Source of the DNA: Haplosporangium gracile
Lineage: Eukaryota; Mortierellomycota; Mortierellomycetes; Mortierellales; Mortierellaceae
Direction of reading: 5' to 3'
Length of the DNA: 21,354 nucleotides
NCBI GenBank assembly: GCA_015499985.1
Contig: JAAAUF010000725.1
Coordinates: 1 to 21,354, forward strand
The stretch's first letter is position 1, and each line of letters starts with the position of its first letter. This document shows positions 10,191 through 20,619 of this stretch, in pieces. The translations under genes and the position numbers were made by a program. Below the pieces are notes generated by a model. The model searched no databases. It was not told the DNA's origin and was given only the letters and a program-made list of their open reading frames with translations.

Positions 10191-10733
10191 GATGTCAAAA
10201 GAGATGGAGATAGAACAGAGAGGCTGATCACATCCTCTCCCTTCCATTCCCACTGTGGTACCGGTACGAGTCACTAGCTTCATCTCGACCAGTGGATTTG
10301 TCGCCTGATGGACCATGGGCCCATGATCATTGGCATCATTGGATGGTTTGGAGAGGCTGAAGTTCTTTCGAAATAAGTAAGAGGAATAGATGGAGACCAA
10401 AAGTGGTCTTGTGAAGAAGACAACAGCAACGAACAAAGTAACATAAATGAGGGTCTCGCGACTATCCGGGTAGAGCGGAAATGCTATTTTCGTGCATGCA
10501 GCGTGCCAGTTCGTTGTTGTAACAATCGTTCCTTTGTATGTTTGGTGTCTCGAGTGCGCTTTTTCAAGGGACGGTGACCCGTTCTTTTTTCGTTCTCTTC
10601 TCTTCTCGTTGCCTATGTTCGTTGCATTGGCATTGGAGAGATTGTCTTCTCTCGTACACATGTGGACCGCCGTTCCCTTTTCTTCCCGCTTAGCCCTTTT
10701 TTCCTTGTGTTCATCCAATTGAGTCGTGCCCAT
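9972..10733 (-). CDS. Candidate small membrane protein, uncharacterised (low confidence)
   Basis: An uninterrupted 253-codon frame runs from ATG at 10733 to TAA at 9972-9974. The first half is charged and Lys/Arg-rich. A clear hydrophobic segment follows (LIYVTLFVAVVFF, then RPLLVSIY), and then an ordinary-looking soluble stretch including NPLVEMKLVTRTGTTVGMEG. The last third translates two microsatellites into Arg-Glu and poly-Asn runs, which carry no evidential weight. In favour: coding-like composition in the middle and a CT-rich leader before the ATG on this strand. Against: no family I recognise, a low-complexity tail, and a position beside the promoter of the MATH gene. An alternative model starts the real exon after the acceptor-like cgaaaatag near 10487, with an upstream exon I cannot place. 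Confidence 0.25.
10000..10038. repeat. (TTG)13 microsatellite
   Basis: Thirteen perfect TTG units. On the minus strand, in the frame of the candidate gene here, they read as poly-Asn. Confidence 0.95.
10132..10186. repeat. (TC)27 microsatellite
   Basis: A perfect 55-nt alternating TC tract, the longest simple repeat in the window, lies about 95 bp from the TTG repeat. It is a homopurine/homopyrimidine mirror repeat of the kind known to allow triplex (H-DNA) structures. On the minus strand it reads as alternating Arg-Glu. Confidence 0.97.
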
Positions 10734-11541
10734 GAATGAGAAGGAGAACAGACGTCGAAGACAAAGGCTGATCGATATTTTTATTTTTTCTCATTGAATT
10801 GAGTCGAAACGAATAATATTTCTCACATGGAGCGCATGACTACCATTCATCGCTTCGTCTATATAAGACGACCCGCATTACTTCCTTTTCTTCCTTTTCT
10901 TCTTTCTTCTTTTCTTCTCCTTTTATCCCATTCGCGATTCCTCTTTTTTCTGTTCCCTTCTTTCTCCCTCCTTCCACTTCTCAAGTTCACTCCTTTTCAC
11001 ACCTCCTGTTGCCCATTCCTTCCCCTCTCCCTTTTACCCCTCTTTTGTTCCCTTCACACCTGCCCACCTGTTTGTGTGCCTATCTCCTCTCCCTCATTGT
11101 CGACAAAAGGAAGAAAGACACGCATTCCATACTTTTCATTAGATAGCTCACATAACACACAAACTCACCCCTTTTAAAAACGTTCAACCTTGACCCTTGT
11201 CATCCTGTCCCCCGTCATTCCACAGAAATATAGCTTGCCTGCCCTCTCAATCTATCCTTCTCGTTCTTTGTCTGCATATCCAACACTCTTGAGTCTTTTT
11301 TTTAGACCCTTTTCTCCACAATCCTTTTCCTCACAACTACAACAACGAATCCTTTTTTTTTCTTCATCTCCTTATTTTTTTTTTTTTCATTCTTGCTTCT
11401 TCTTTATATCCTGTGCCTTCTATCCTTCTCATTTTCTTTTTCTCCTTTTTAAACCATTTTACTCCTTGAGTGAGAGCTCTTTTCCTTCTCTATTTTTCGC
11501 CTTTTCAGCTCCTTTATTTTTTCACTCTCAATCCTTTCATT
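10734..11541 (+). promoter_or_regulatory. Promoter and long CT-rich 5' leader of the MATH gene
   Basis: About 800 bp precede the MATH start codon. From the TATA box at 10860 to the ATG at 11542 the plus strand is heavily pyrimidine-rich with many TTCTTTTC-like runs and T-tracts. If the TATA box is used, the 5' leader is about 650 nt. A leader intron is possible but no pair of splice sites stands out. Confidence 0.5.
10860..10866 (+). promoter_or_regulatory. TATA box upstream of the MATH gene
   Basis: TATATAA followed by GACG is the best TATA match in the window. It lies about 680 nt before the start codon of the next plus-strand gene and directly before its CT-rich leader. Confidence 0.45.
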
Positions 11542-13456
11542 ATGACTGACTTTGCCCAAGAACGTCCCCCCCTTCGCTCGCGAGGCGCCTCCCATTTGAA
11601 GCTGAATCTCCTACAGCAGCAACACCCACTCGATATGGGTCTGGATGACCGTGATATGGATATTGACCTGGATGAGATGGTAGGCTACGATACTTCGCTC
11701 CCCTCGGTGCATTCGCTGTCCAAGAACGCTGCCTCGACCACTACCGAGTCGGTCGTTCCCTTTGTGAGTGCACACCCCAGCCCTGAAGTGAGTGATGAAA
11801 GTGATGGGGAACGCGAACGCGGTCTCAGTCTTTCTTCTTCCAAGGATGATCCATCGTCATCAATGGCGATCAATGATCGTCGTCAAGTACAAGCAATTTC
11901 GTCCACTCCTTTGTCGTCAGCCGTGCCAGTCCCTGTCGCAGTCCCCGTCGCACTCAGCAAGAACAAGTCGAGTGGCCGCAGAAGCTCGCACTTGCACCAC
12001 CAGACACCCGACGCCGAGGAGGAGCTCTCCTTCCACCTCCTCCTCTCGCCCATCCCTATTCCCCAGCAACAGCGACACTCCCGCTCCCACCACGCCAGAA
12101 GGACTCCTCCCCAGAGTCCACTTAACTCCTTCTCCAACTCGCTCTCCTTCAAGCGATCTTCCTTCTCCTCCATGTCCATGCATACTCCTCCCGGATCCGC
12201 CACCACTGCCTTCCCCGTGCCTTGCTCAGATTCGGCCCTTGTTGACGAACTCATTCGCAACAACGTCCGCCAACACATGAAATCACACGCCATCGAAAAG
12301 GCTTACTTCTGGTCCCTCGGAAAGCTTAGCGAGTTCTCCTTCTCGGACCGATTTGTCCGATCTCCCGTCTTTGACATCAAGGACACCGCACCTGCAGCAG
12401 GGCTTGCAACACCCACGACCGTCACCAACAGTAACAACAGCGGGGCTTCATCCATTCCAACCGACAGTGTCTTGCAATCTCAGGCTGAGCCAGCCAAGTC
12501 GTCCTGGCGCCTTCGTCTCTACCCTGTAAGTCAACACTCACACATACACGCTCGATCCCTATTCCTTTTCATCTGGCCACAGGTCCAGTCAAAATTCATG
12601 TAGCATATCGTCCGAAACAAAATATCGCAAGCGTTTATTGTTATGTTTTTTGTTCATGAAAGGGTCAAAGAACAAAGCGAAAGCAAGCAAGCAAAGCGGA
12701 TGAGATTGAAAAGGCCTCGGCACTTTCAAACTGACGGCGTTCATGTCTCTCTCTCTCTCTCCTTTCTCTTCTATTTCTCTTTCTTTCATTCTTCCTTCAC
12801 TCTTGCACAACCACAACCGATTCGGGATATATTCGCAGCTTTCTTCGCACGTTGTGCACATAGGAATTATAGCCGCGGGATTCTCGTGTTCGCTATGTTT
12901 TTTCTTTGTCCCTCATGCCTCGGAGTTATATTTGGACCCTGCTTTCTAATCTACCTCATTATCTTTTTTACTGTTTTCTTCGTAATAGCATGGTCGAGGT
13001 GATCGCCACCGCGATAGCGAGTATGTCGGACTTTATCTTCAGCAGGAGAACACTGGACCCGTCATCAACCGACGTTCGTCTGCCATCCCCGGCGCCAACG
13101 CCATTAACGCCGCGACTGCAGCAGCAACCTTTAGCAGCTCTGTCCCTGCACCGTTCACTTCGCGGTCGTCTGTCTCGGCTGGCTCACGGCGGTCTGTCTC
13201 GGGCATGTCGTTGCCTATGACCCGACGCCACGTCACCCTATTTGTTGCCACCGAGGCAGGTGACTGCATCGCCAAGCAGGATCTTGTCGAATGGTTCTCT
13301 GGCAGTGAGGGCGGGCTTGGGTTCCCAAGGTTCGTGTTGAGAAAGTCTGTCTTGGACGCAGTCAAGAAGCAGGCGATGACCTTTGATGACGATGAGGACG
13401 ACGAGGAGAAGGGAGAGATGAACATTGTTGCAGGAGTCATCTTCCATGACCTCTAA
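11542..13456 (+). CDS. MATH (TRAF-C/meprin) domain protein, 2 exons
   Basis: Predicted exons are 11542-12525 and 12989-13456, giving 483 aa; the single intron 12526-12988 (GTAAGT..ATAG) is phase 0. The join rebuilds a typical MATH strand, SWRLRLYP|HGRGDRHRDSEYVGLYLQ. Residues 1-250 are Ser/Pro/His-rich and probably disordered, with an acidic early stretch (DDRDMDIDLDEM). The MATH fold appears to span about 255-483: KAYFWSLGKLSEF, the WRLRLYP segment, SLYL-like strand, RRHVTLFVAT, the GFPRFVLRKSVLD loop and a final NIVAGVIFHDL strand. Two low-complexity inserts interrupt it (about 282-320 and 352-400). MATH domains bind peptide motifs in ubiquitin-linked adaptors (SPOP, TRAFs, USP7). No BTB, RING or protease domain is present, so this is a stand-alone adaptor of unknown partner. 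The frame is open upstream of 11542, but only from a GTG; 11542 is the first ATG. Confidence 0.75.
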
Positions 13457-14067
13457 ATGATATTTTGTTCTGAAATAGCCTTTTAGTCGCGTTTCCCCTA
13501 GTCTTTTTTTTCTTTTTTGTTGTCTTTATCCTTGTAGTTGATAGCAGAGGTAGTCGTAGTTTGCGGTTTTGTTGTTTGTCTGTACCATAGCTCATTTCTG
13601 TTCAAAAATGTATTTTGCTTTTCCATACTATCTGCATGGTATGCCGCTGTGGAGTTCGACTGACCGCTCGAAATTCAAATCGAGTTTGAGGAGGATCGGG
13701 CCAAAGCCACCCAACCATCCTGCCCTGAGTTGCTCCCTTCCCTTGTCCCCTCGGTCTGTGTGTGGAAATAAAAAGTGAGCGGCCAAAAGCCAAACGCATT
13801 TCACTTCTTTCTTCTCTTCTTTTCTTCTTTCAATTCTTTCTGGTTTTTTTTGCGTCACTTTGCCTCTCGCACTCCCTTTTTACTCGTTGCGCTCTGCAAA
13901 AAAGAAGACTCATCATAACAGCAACCAACAACAGAGTAGATTAGTAGAAGGAAAGGAAACAAGAATCGCCAGTGGCCGAGGAACAACCCATCGGCTCTCG
14001 CCAAGAACACACACCATCGATTCGACCACCCACACTCCTCGCCCCCTCCCCTGCCTAATTTCACGCA
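13457..14067 (+). promoter_or_regulatory. Intergenic region: MATH 3' UTR and MED16 promoter
   Basis: These 611 bp separate two same-strand genes. The first part holds the 3' UTR of the MATH gene with an AATAAA at 13767. From about 13800 a CT-rich tract begins, like the leaders of the other genes, and leads to the MED16 start. No TATA box or coding frame is convincing. Confidence 0.55.
13767..13772 (+). terminator. Possible polyadenylation signal of the MATH gene
   Basis: AATAAA lies 311 nt after the MATH stop codon and just before the CT-rich leader of MED16, so it marks a natural boundary between the two transcripts. Confidence 0.4.
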
Positions 14068-17000
14068 ATGGCGACCGTCGACCTCGAGCAAACTCTCACA
14101 TCCTTCCTCCCGCCCAACCTCTCTGTCGATGGTCTTTACTCATCCTTGAGGCACGGATGTCGCCAGAGGTAAACAATAAAAACAAGCTACACAAGTTAAT
14201 CGACGTCTCCGACGACAAGACAACCCGATGGGAGAAGCAATGACGAATCAGTCCATTGATCCTCTTGTGTCAATCAACAAATATCAACAAACGCGTTTTT
14301 TTTAGACCCATCGCATGGTCCTGCAAGAATATGGCCATTATCCCGTCTTGGGTGCCTGACAGAAAGGTGCCGGGCTTGATGAAGTAAGTCCTACTCCCAG
14401 AAAAAAACTACCATACATAAACACATACCCTAAAGAGCTTTCTAACGAACTGTCGTGTCAAATGAACAAACAATAATAGTCCGTCGTTGAGGTTCCTGTC
14501 GTTGTTGTTGACTAAAGAGGACAAGGCACAGCTATGGGATACATGCATCGAGGATATTTCGACATATCACGGCCAGAGCAACATCACTCACGTCCTCTGG
14601 AACCATGCAGGAAACCACTTTGTGTCGATTGACGAAAAGGGCAAGATCGTCATCTGGGCCAACAAAGTACGTTTTACTTTCCCCAGCTGGATCAACATGC
14701 GGGACAGTTTTGCTTTTATGGAAAATGGACGAACAACTGGACATGAAAAGAAAGAACGCACGCAGTCTAACGATCGCGGCTCTGTGCCTGATTTCCCTTT
14801 CTATAGAGATATCTGAATGCATGGTTCCCAGTGTACATGGTCGTCTTGTTCAATCCGGTCGTCTGCTGCGAATGGATCAATCCTGATAGAACAGTGAGTG
14901 ACAGTTGCATTTTTATCTCTATAAAGCCAATTTATATCATGCTTGAAAACATACTCATGAAGCGACATTGTCTTCTGTAAAAATAGTATGTCGCAAAGAC
15001 AGATGGATCAACCAATACGATAAAGTTCGAACGTGAACGTACAGGACGGGCGAGAGGCCCACTTTCACTAGTTCTTCTGTCTTCGGATGGCCAGGTATGA
15101 CTAGAGCGTGATGATCCATTATGGAAAGGGATGGCTCCAAACAAAGGCACGCGGCTAATATGCAATTTGATACTCGACACCTTTGTTTTAGTTAACGACG
15201 TTGTTCAAACCAGCAGGACAGGTTTTCACCCACATCTCGACAGGAATCCCACGGCAGTCTGCCAACGAGGATATTACAGCTTTAAGGATATCTCACGGAT
15301 CTATGATGAGCAGTGGTACGTAATCTATGGGACAGGAGCATTCAATCCACGGCGCGCGCGCAAGTTACTTCTCCCCAACGGTTGACAGTTACAGTAGACT
15401 GACCAGACATTGCTCATTGTGTAATAGCGGACGGGATTCATCTGGTAACCCACAGCAACAGTATTTTACCTTCCACCGTGAACCTTTACCATATCGACCT
15501 CCGATTTTCACCAGAGCAGACATTTCGTGTCGACGCGCTGGCTGTTTTGCACCTCTCAAATCCTCTGACGGGATCAGGATCGGTCATGAAGCCAAATGTA
15601 GTACAGCATCTGCAGCTTTTGCCCAGTACACCAACAAGACCCTTTGCCGTCGCGGTTGGGCTTGGATCTAGAGAAGGTAACTGGGCGCGCTGATTTCCAC
15701 TTGGCAAGGATCAAGTCCCTGATCTTTCGATTTCTTTTTACTGATGCGCAGTATATTTTCACGTTTTCTCCTGCCATAGAACGCAGTTCTGGAGAGTCGA
15801 CATATCAAAGTCAGGTTGTGGTGTGGGAAGTGGCATCCAAGGGCATGGGATTTCATCCGGCATTCCAGGAGCTTTCGACTCGAAGGAACGAGGTCCTTTC
15901 TGGACATCCGTCTTTGGTAACAATTGTCAGGAGCGCCTATATTTCGCGCATAACAAACAGTGAGGACATGCGGACGAAATTATTAATACCTGCATTACAT
16001 TTTATCGTCAAAATAGACGTTTGTTATGCTTGGAGAACGGCAGTTCAAGGATAAGTTCATTTCGGCTCTTTCATATGTACCTCGGAGTAGAGAGGTCTTG
16101 GTGGGCTTTTCAGACGGCAGCCTACTTGGTCTAGAGAGGTAACGCAAGGATATCATGCGGTGAGCAATGAACTTCTTGATCAACAGAGCAACAATAGACT
16201 AACGCTGAGCACAATTTTCTTCCGATAGCCGGCTTCCGGGTCTTACGGATTCTTTGCCTACTCTTTCAGACGGATTCCGCAGAGAGCAGGATGGATGCCC
16301 ACTGGTGGCGATCAGCGCTTCGCCCAACGGATTTGCTCTCATTAGCTTGTCACTCAATGGCCATATTTCGAGCTCCTTTACCTCAGAGACATCAGGATAC
16401 GACCTGGAGGTGGATGCATTGGTTCGACATGCAGTCGTGGCTCTCTTGAACGAATGGGACTACTCTGACATTGTCGCAATCGTCGTCAAGGCTTCCAGAG
16501 TTTCCAGCGACGATCGTAAGGACTTTGCTATCACTTTCATTATCGACAGAGCGATGGACATTAGTGAACTGTTCAACGTTTAACCATTTCTTCATGTCTA
16601 TAGAACTGCCAGACCAGTTTATCGAGGGAGTTTTCAAATACTACGACTTCATCAATGGCGCAGAGGACTCGAGTGTTCTTGAACCATTCTTGCCACGAGC
16701 TTCTGTTTTGCGTCGAATGCTATCGTTGCAGCTGGTGTTGTTCCAGTCACTTCCTCAGAAACTTGTTCAATATCGGGCAACCAGTGCTCTTTTGCACCTT
16801 CAGTCCATCGGCGAGGTGTTCTTGGGATGCTGTACTTCAAACGCGGCGACTGTGGCGGCCCACATGGAACCGGGATCGAACGTGGCAGCAGGACAGAAAC
16901 CACTCGCATTCAACACCGATGCACTTTGGTCGCTTTTCCCACTCTGTGGATGGGTACTGGACTTTTGCACGATCCTCTTCCGTGAACTGGCTGTGTTTCT

Positions 17001-18985
17001 TAACCGGAAAAGCAAGCAAGGGCCGATATCCAGTGTTTCACATGGTGTTGCTGGCGGACACAGCCCTAGCGCCTCACCAAGCATCTTATGCTTTCTGTAC
17101 CACAGTCGCGCCAAAAAGACCTTGCGTTCGGTCTTGATCTTGCTGGAGCAGTTTCACGCCTATGTTCGTGTGCGGGAACAACTCTATACCAATGTGGTCC
17201 AGACGGGAGGGGCCATTGAATCACTAACAGTGCCAGGACAGGAAAAGATCAACAACCACACCAATTCGATGAGCATCCCAGAAGCGATCGCCATGAAGGA
17301 TATCAACATCGCAACTCTGTCTAGCCATGCTGATGCAACGTTCACACGTTGCCCACTTAAGATTGGCATTCTCAAATCGATGCTTCGGGATCTGAGCGGA
17401 ATCGGCCATCACGTTGATATTGCACGGCCGAACGGCATCAACGGTGCCTTACATCGGACTGGCGAAAACGGAATTCTGGGCAAGTCCGCGTCAGAGCACA
17501 CTGTTTTTATCAAAGGCATCGTCCCGTCAAGCAGCACTGCATCGTTAGCTCAATCAAAGACGGAGCTAAAGATGATCACCAGGAGATACCCAACGGTATG
17601 GGACATGAATCGGCTAATGTTTTCGACCATTCATTGGCTGGATATTGAGCCCGCCCAGACGCTCTATTCGTCTCAGTCAGGATCAGGAGAGAGGGTCGCC
17701 GCAATGCACCCTTCACGCTGCCGTATTGATCCAGCACATGCTCTCAAGCCTCGTGTTATTTCGGCCATTAACTCATCTCCTAACCTCGGCCGCCAACAGT
17801 TCCCACTTCTTCAACACCACCCCTCAAATGCGAGCACCACGTCAACGGGATCTAGAGGATCGATCAGCGGGATCTCCGGGAGAACGGGTCCTGTACCGAT
17901 GAAGGTGTTTACTGAGTCCCCCGGAGAATTGCCCATGTCACAGCAGGCCATTGACCCAGCACTTCGATCCGTAGGGCATGGGTTTGCAGACGGCTCTTCG
18001 ACGATGGCCACGGCCGGATCGGTCCATCACGGAGGAACACTGGATGCGACCACGCCATCCAATCTGGGTTCGCGAACCATCTGGGGCTTGACGCAAGAGG
18101 AGCGGGACGATGACATGGCAGGAAACTCTAATGACAGCCAGGACGACGAGATGGTGAATATGAGGGCGATCTGGAACAATTGGAACGCCGCTCTCCAAGG
18201 ACAGCTGCGGCTTCAGCAGGATGGCCGAAACGCCGAGGTCTTGACCGAAGATGACGCCATGCTAGAGGACGATGGAGATGAAGATGACGAGGAAGGGGAC
18301 AGTGATGAAGAAATGCGGGAATACAGGAATCCGGTGCAGCGTAGCAATGGCAGCAGGAGATCTTCACTGGCTAACTTGAACCCGTCGTCGTTGTGGCTCC
18401 TCCAAGAATCCAAGTCGATTTCAACGAGAACACGGTCAGAATGGACTCTTCTGCCGATTTTGGCGGACGAGAGATCTGATCCACACTCGGCCTATTCGGA
18501 AGTACTAGCAATAGACCGATGGGCAGTGCACGGGTTGGGGGGGAACATTGAGCCATTGTCGTTGTCTAGTCCCTTAGAGCATGGAGAGCCATCACAGGCT
18601 GAGATTGAGGCGCAAGTCAGGAAGAGACGATTTGGAGTTGATCCTATTCGCAAGGCCAAGAAGTACAAGTCCTCTGGCCGTAGCCGGCAATGCATCAGGT
18701 AACACTCTGTGCTATGCCAAGGTGACTTGATTTTCGTTGGAAGTATTGTTTTTTTTGACGCGGTTTATTTTTGTGATGTGAAATAGGTGCCATCAAATTT
18801 CGACAAATACGAGCGCAAACGCGAAACCGGGTCAGCGACGCCCCATGTCACAACCGATGGGTATGGGAGCAGGAGGGAACAACAATAACAACAACATCGT
18901 CATACCTGATATTGCTGCGTCTACGCTGTGGTACCATAACTATGACCGATCGTGCATCTGTGGAGGCATGTGGCTCGAATTGTAG
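14068..18985 (+). CDS. MED16: Mediator of RNA polymerase II transcription subunit 16, 12 exons
   Basis: Predicted exons: 14068-14168, 14306-14383, 14480-14666, 14807-14893, 14987-15094, 15192-15315, 15428-15676, 15780-15916, 16017-16138, 16229-16515, 16604-18698 and 18787-18985. Together they encode 1257 aa; all eleven introns are GT..AG and the frame closes. MED16 (yeast Sin4) belongs to the Mediator tail, which links activators to RNA polymerase II in the nucleus. The N-terminal half is WD40/propeller-like (PIAWSCKN, THVLWNHAGNHFVSIDEKGKIVIW, LVLLSSDGQ, LVGFSDGSLLGL). The C-terminus carries the family signature: RQCIRC (Cys1190, Cys1193) and CICGGMW (Cys1248, Cys1250), matching RQCTRC and CLCGGLW in human MED16. 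Between them lie a disordered Ser/Pro-rich stretch, an acidic run and a basic KRRFGVDPIRKAKKYK segment that could be a nuclear signal. The protein is longer than human (877 aa) or yeast (974 aa) homologues, chiefly from these inserts. The least certain junctions are at 15677-15779 and 16516-16603. Confidence 0.88.
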
Positions 18986-19049
18986 GATGCTTAGTAGTCA
19001 ATTGGCTCTCCTGATTTTCCCTGCATGAATCTACTACTCGTACTTTGAT

Positions 19050-19055
19050 AATAAA
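19050..19055 (+). terminator. Polyadenylation signal of MED16
   Basis: AATAAA lies 65 nt after the MED16 stop codon, a normal distance for a fungal 3' UTR. Confidence 0.6.
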
Positions 19056-19871
19056 GAACGGATAGAAGGCACATAAAGTGAACTGGTTTGGATGGTGAAA
19101 GGTCTATTAATATGATGTGGTTAGACGAAGACGAACAGATGGTAGAGCCTAGGAAGCGCAACATGACCCGAAAAATAGAGCGAGTAATGTTGAGCAGTTA
19201 TGAGCATGTGATCCATGGTGCAACGAATGAAGTTCAAGCAGGTTTTTTCCTTTTGACTTGCGCAAAACTATGCAGTAGTTTGTTGATATTCAAGAAGGCA
19301 AAGGGCAGTAGCGGAAAAAACAGCAGATGTATCTCCAATGGCGTTCTTCTCTGTCTATTAGGGTCCACTGAGAGGGACAAGAGAGAGTGAAGGAGAAAGA
19401 GAGATGCAGGATGAGGTGCTGATGCATTGCTGACCGGGAGTCGTGTCGTGTTTGTGATGTGTCCATTTACGGATCAACATTGAAGAAAGAAGGAAAACAA
19501 AGTAACGACTATTTTCCTTTGACGATTTCGTCTTTTTTTTTTTTGTCTTCGTTTGGTACGGTTGCACAAATTCATTCTATGCTGCTGCGACTGATCGTTC
19601 GTGTTTGTTGTTGCTTTTTGCAGAGAAAGAGGAAAAGAGGGGGTGAGACAAAGAGACGGACAGAGAAGAAACAGAGAGAGAGAAGGGAGGAGCGGTATCC
19701 ATCCATCATCATGCAACAATGATTCTTTCAAATACAAAGAAGGAAGGGGCGTAGAGGGTTTTACTTTGAGTAGGGCGAAAAAGGATCGATAATATATCAG
19801 CTATGCTCTTTTTTTCTTTTTTTTTTATTTTTTTTTTGTTTTGTACTCTTGTCGTTATCTATTTTTGACGC

Positions 19872-19878
19872 TATAAAA
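19872..19878 (+). promoter_or_regulatory. Orphan TATA-box-like motif
   Basis: TATAAAA followed by AAGGG lies in the region after MED16, with no convincing coding frame downstream for several hundred bases. It closely resembles the motif at 8794. Confidence 0.2.
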
Positions 19879-20105
19879 AAGGGTCCAGTGGAAGCAGGAA
19901 CAGGCAGGGAGGTGAGGAGGAAGGCAGAGTTTTGTGTATTCATGCAGCTTACGGACGTACCGTGCATGGGTACACAGGATTTGTGAGCGATGCAGCATTT
20001 TCTGATCAGGGCAGTAAGACGGGGGTTGACGTGAAGACGAGGAAGCACAGGTCAAGGAAAGGAAATGTGTTAAAAATGAGCTAGAGCTGTGAGGCAGGGG
20101 ATAAG

Positions 20106-20138
20106 ACTAAGACGAGACTAAGACGAGACTAAGACGAG
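20106..20138. repeat. Tandem 11-mer ACTAAGACGAG, 3 copies
   Basis: Three perfect head-to-tail copies, with a partial match before and two further bases after, lie in the gene-poor region beyond MED16. The unit length of 11 bp is close to one helical turn. Confidence 0.95.
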
Positions 20139-20619
20139 ACATAGAGGCTTTTTAGAAAAATTGCTAGCAAGGCAGAGAGATAGAAAGGACATACACAACA
20201 AGATATGGCTAAGGGGAAAAGTGAGAAGCGTCAGGCCGTAAGAATGCATAGATGGATGGGAGTGTGGGACGGTAGAAAGCATCAACTGTTGGGCGATGTT
20301 GTTGGATCGACATGGTGGGTGAAATCTGGTAGCAAGGAGATCTTTTGACGCGTTACTGCTTCGAACGAGCAAAGAAGGCCTCGCAGTTGTCAGCGCGCAA
20401 CAATTGGTGATCTTTTTTTTTTGGACCGCATCCAACAGCTAACGAAGGGTGGACATGGTGAGACCGTCATATTGGAGTCATCACTCATTGACTGTCGCGG
20501 GCGAACAGCGCCACTTTGTTGATTGTGCCTCTTATCCGTGTGTAGACACATACTGCCCGTCAAGAGAGATGAGAAGAAGAAGCGAGAGAGACAGATCGAC
20601 TCTCATCTCTGGTCTGGCT

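Larger units (their letters stand above)
18986..20619. other. Gene-poor region downstream of MED16
   Basis: I see no confident gene in these 1.6 kb. Open frames are at most about 105 codons and lack recognisable motifs. The start holds the MED16 3' UTR and polyadenylation signal. Purine-rich stretches occur at about 19370-19410 and 19620-19750, followed by T-tracts near 19810-19840, an orphan TATA-like motif at 19872 and an 11-bp tandem repeat at 20106. Confidence 0.6.

Noticed and set aside
10314..10325. Perfect 12-bp palindrome CATGGGCCCATG
   Set aside because: Isolated, in a region of uncertain coding status, with no second copy or known operator match; expected occasionally by chance.
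15751..15779. Alternative acceptor (gcgcag) for MED16 exon 8 at 15751
   Set aside because: It leaves the wrong phase after exon 7, whereas the ccatag acceptor at 15779 restores the frame that continues to QVVVWEV.
19088..19390. A 100-codon plus-strand frame after MED16
   Set aside because: It begins at a non-ATG codon, overlaps the MED16 3' UTR area, and shows no domain or coding-like composition.
20348..20353. ACGCGT, a match to the MCB cell-cycle box
   Set aside because: A single six-base match with no neighbouring gene start; too short to support a regulatory call.
20118..20435. A 105-codon minus-strand frame
   Set aside because: No motif, no leader of the local type and a composition that mirrors repeats, including the 11-bp array. 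Likely chance.
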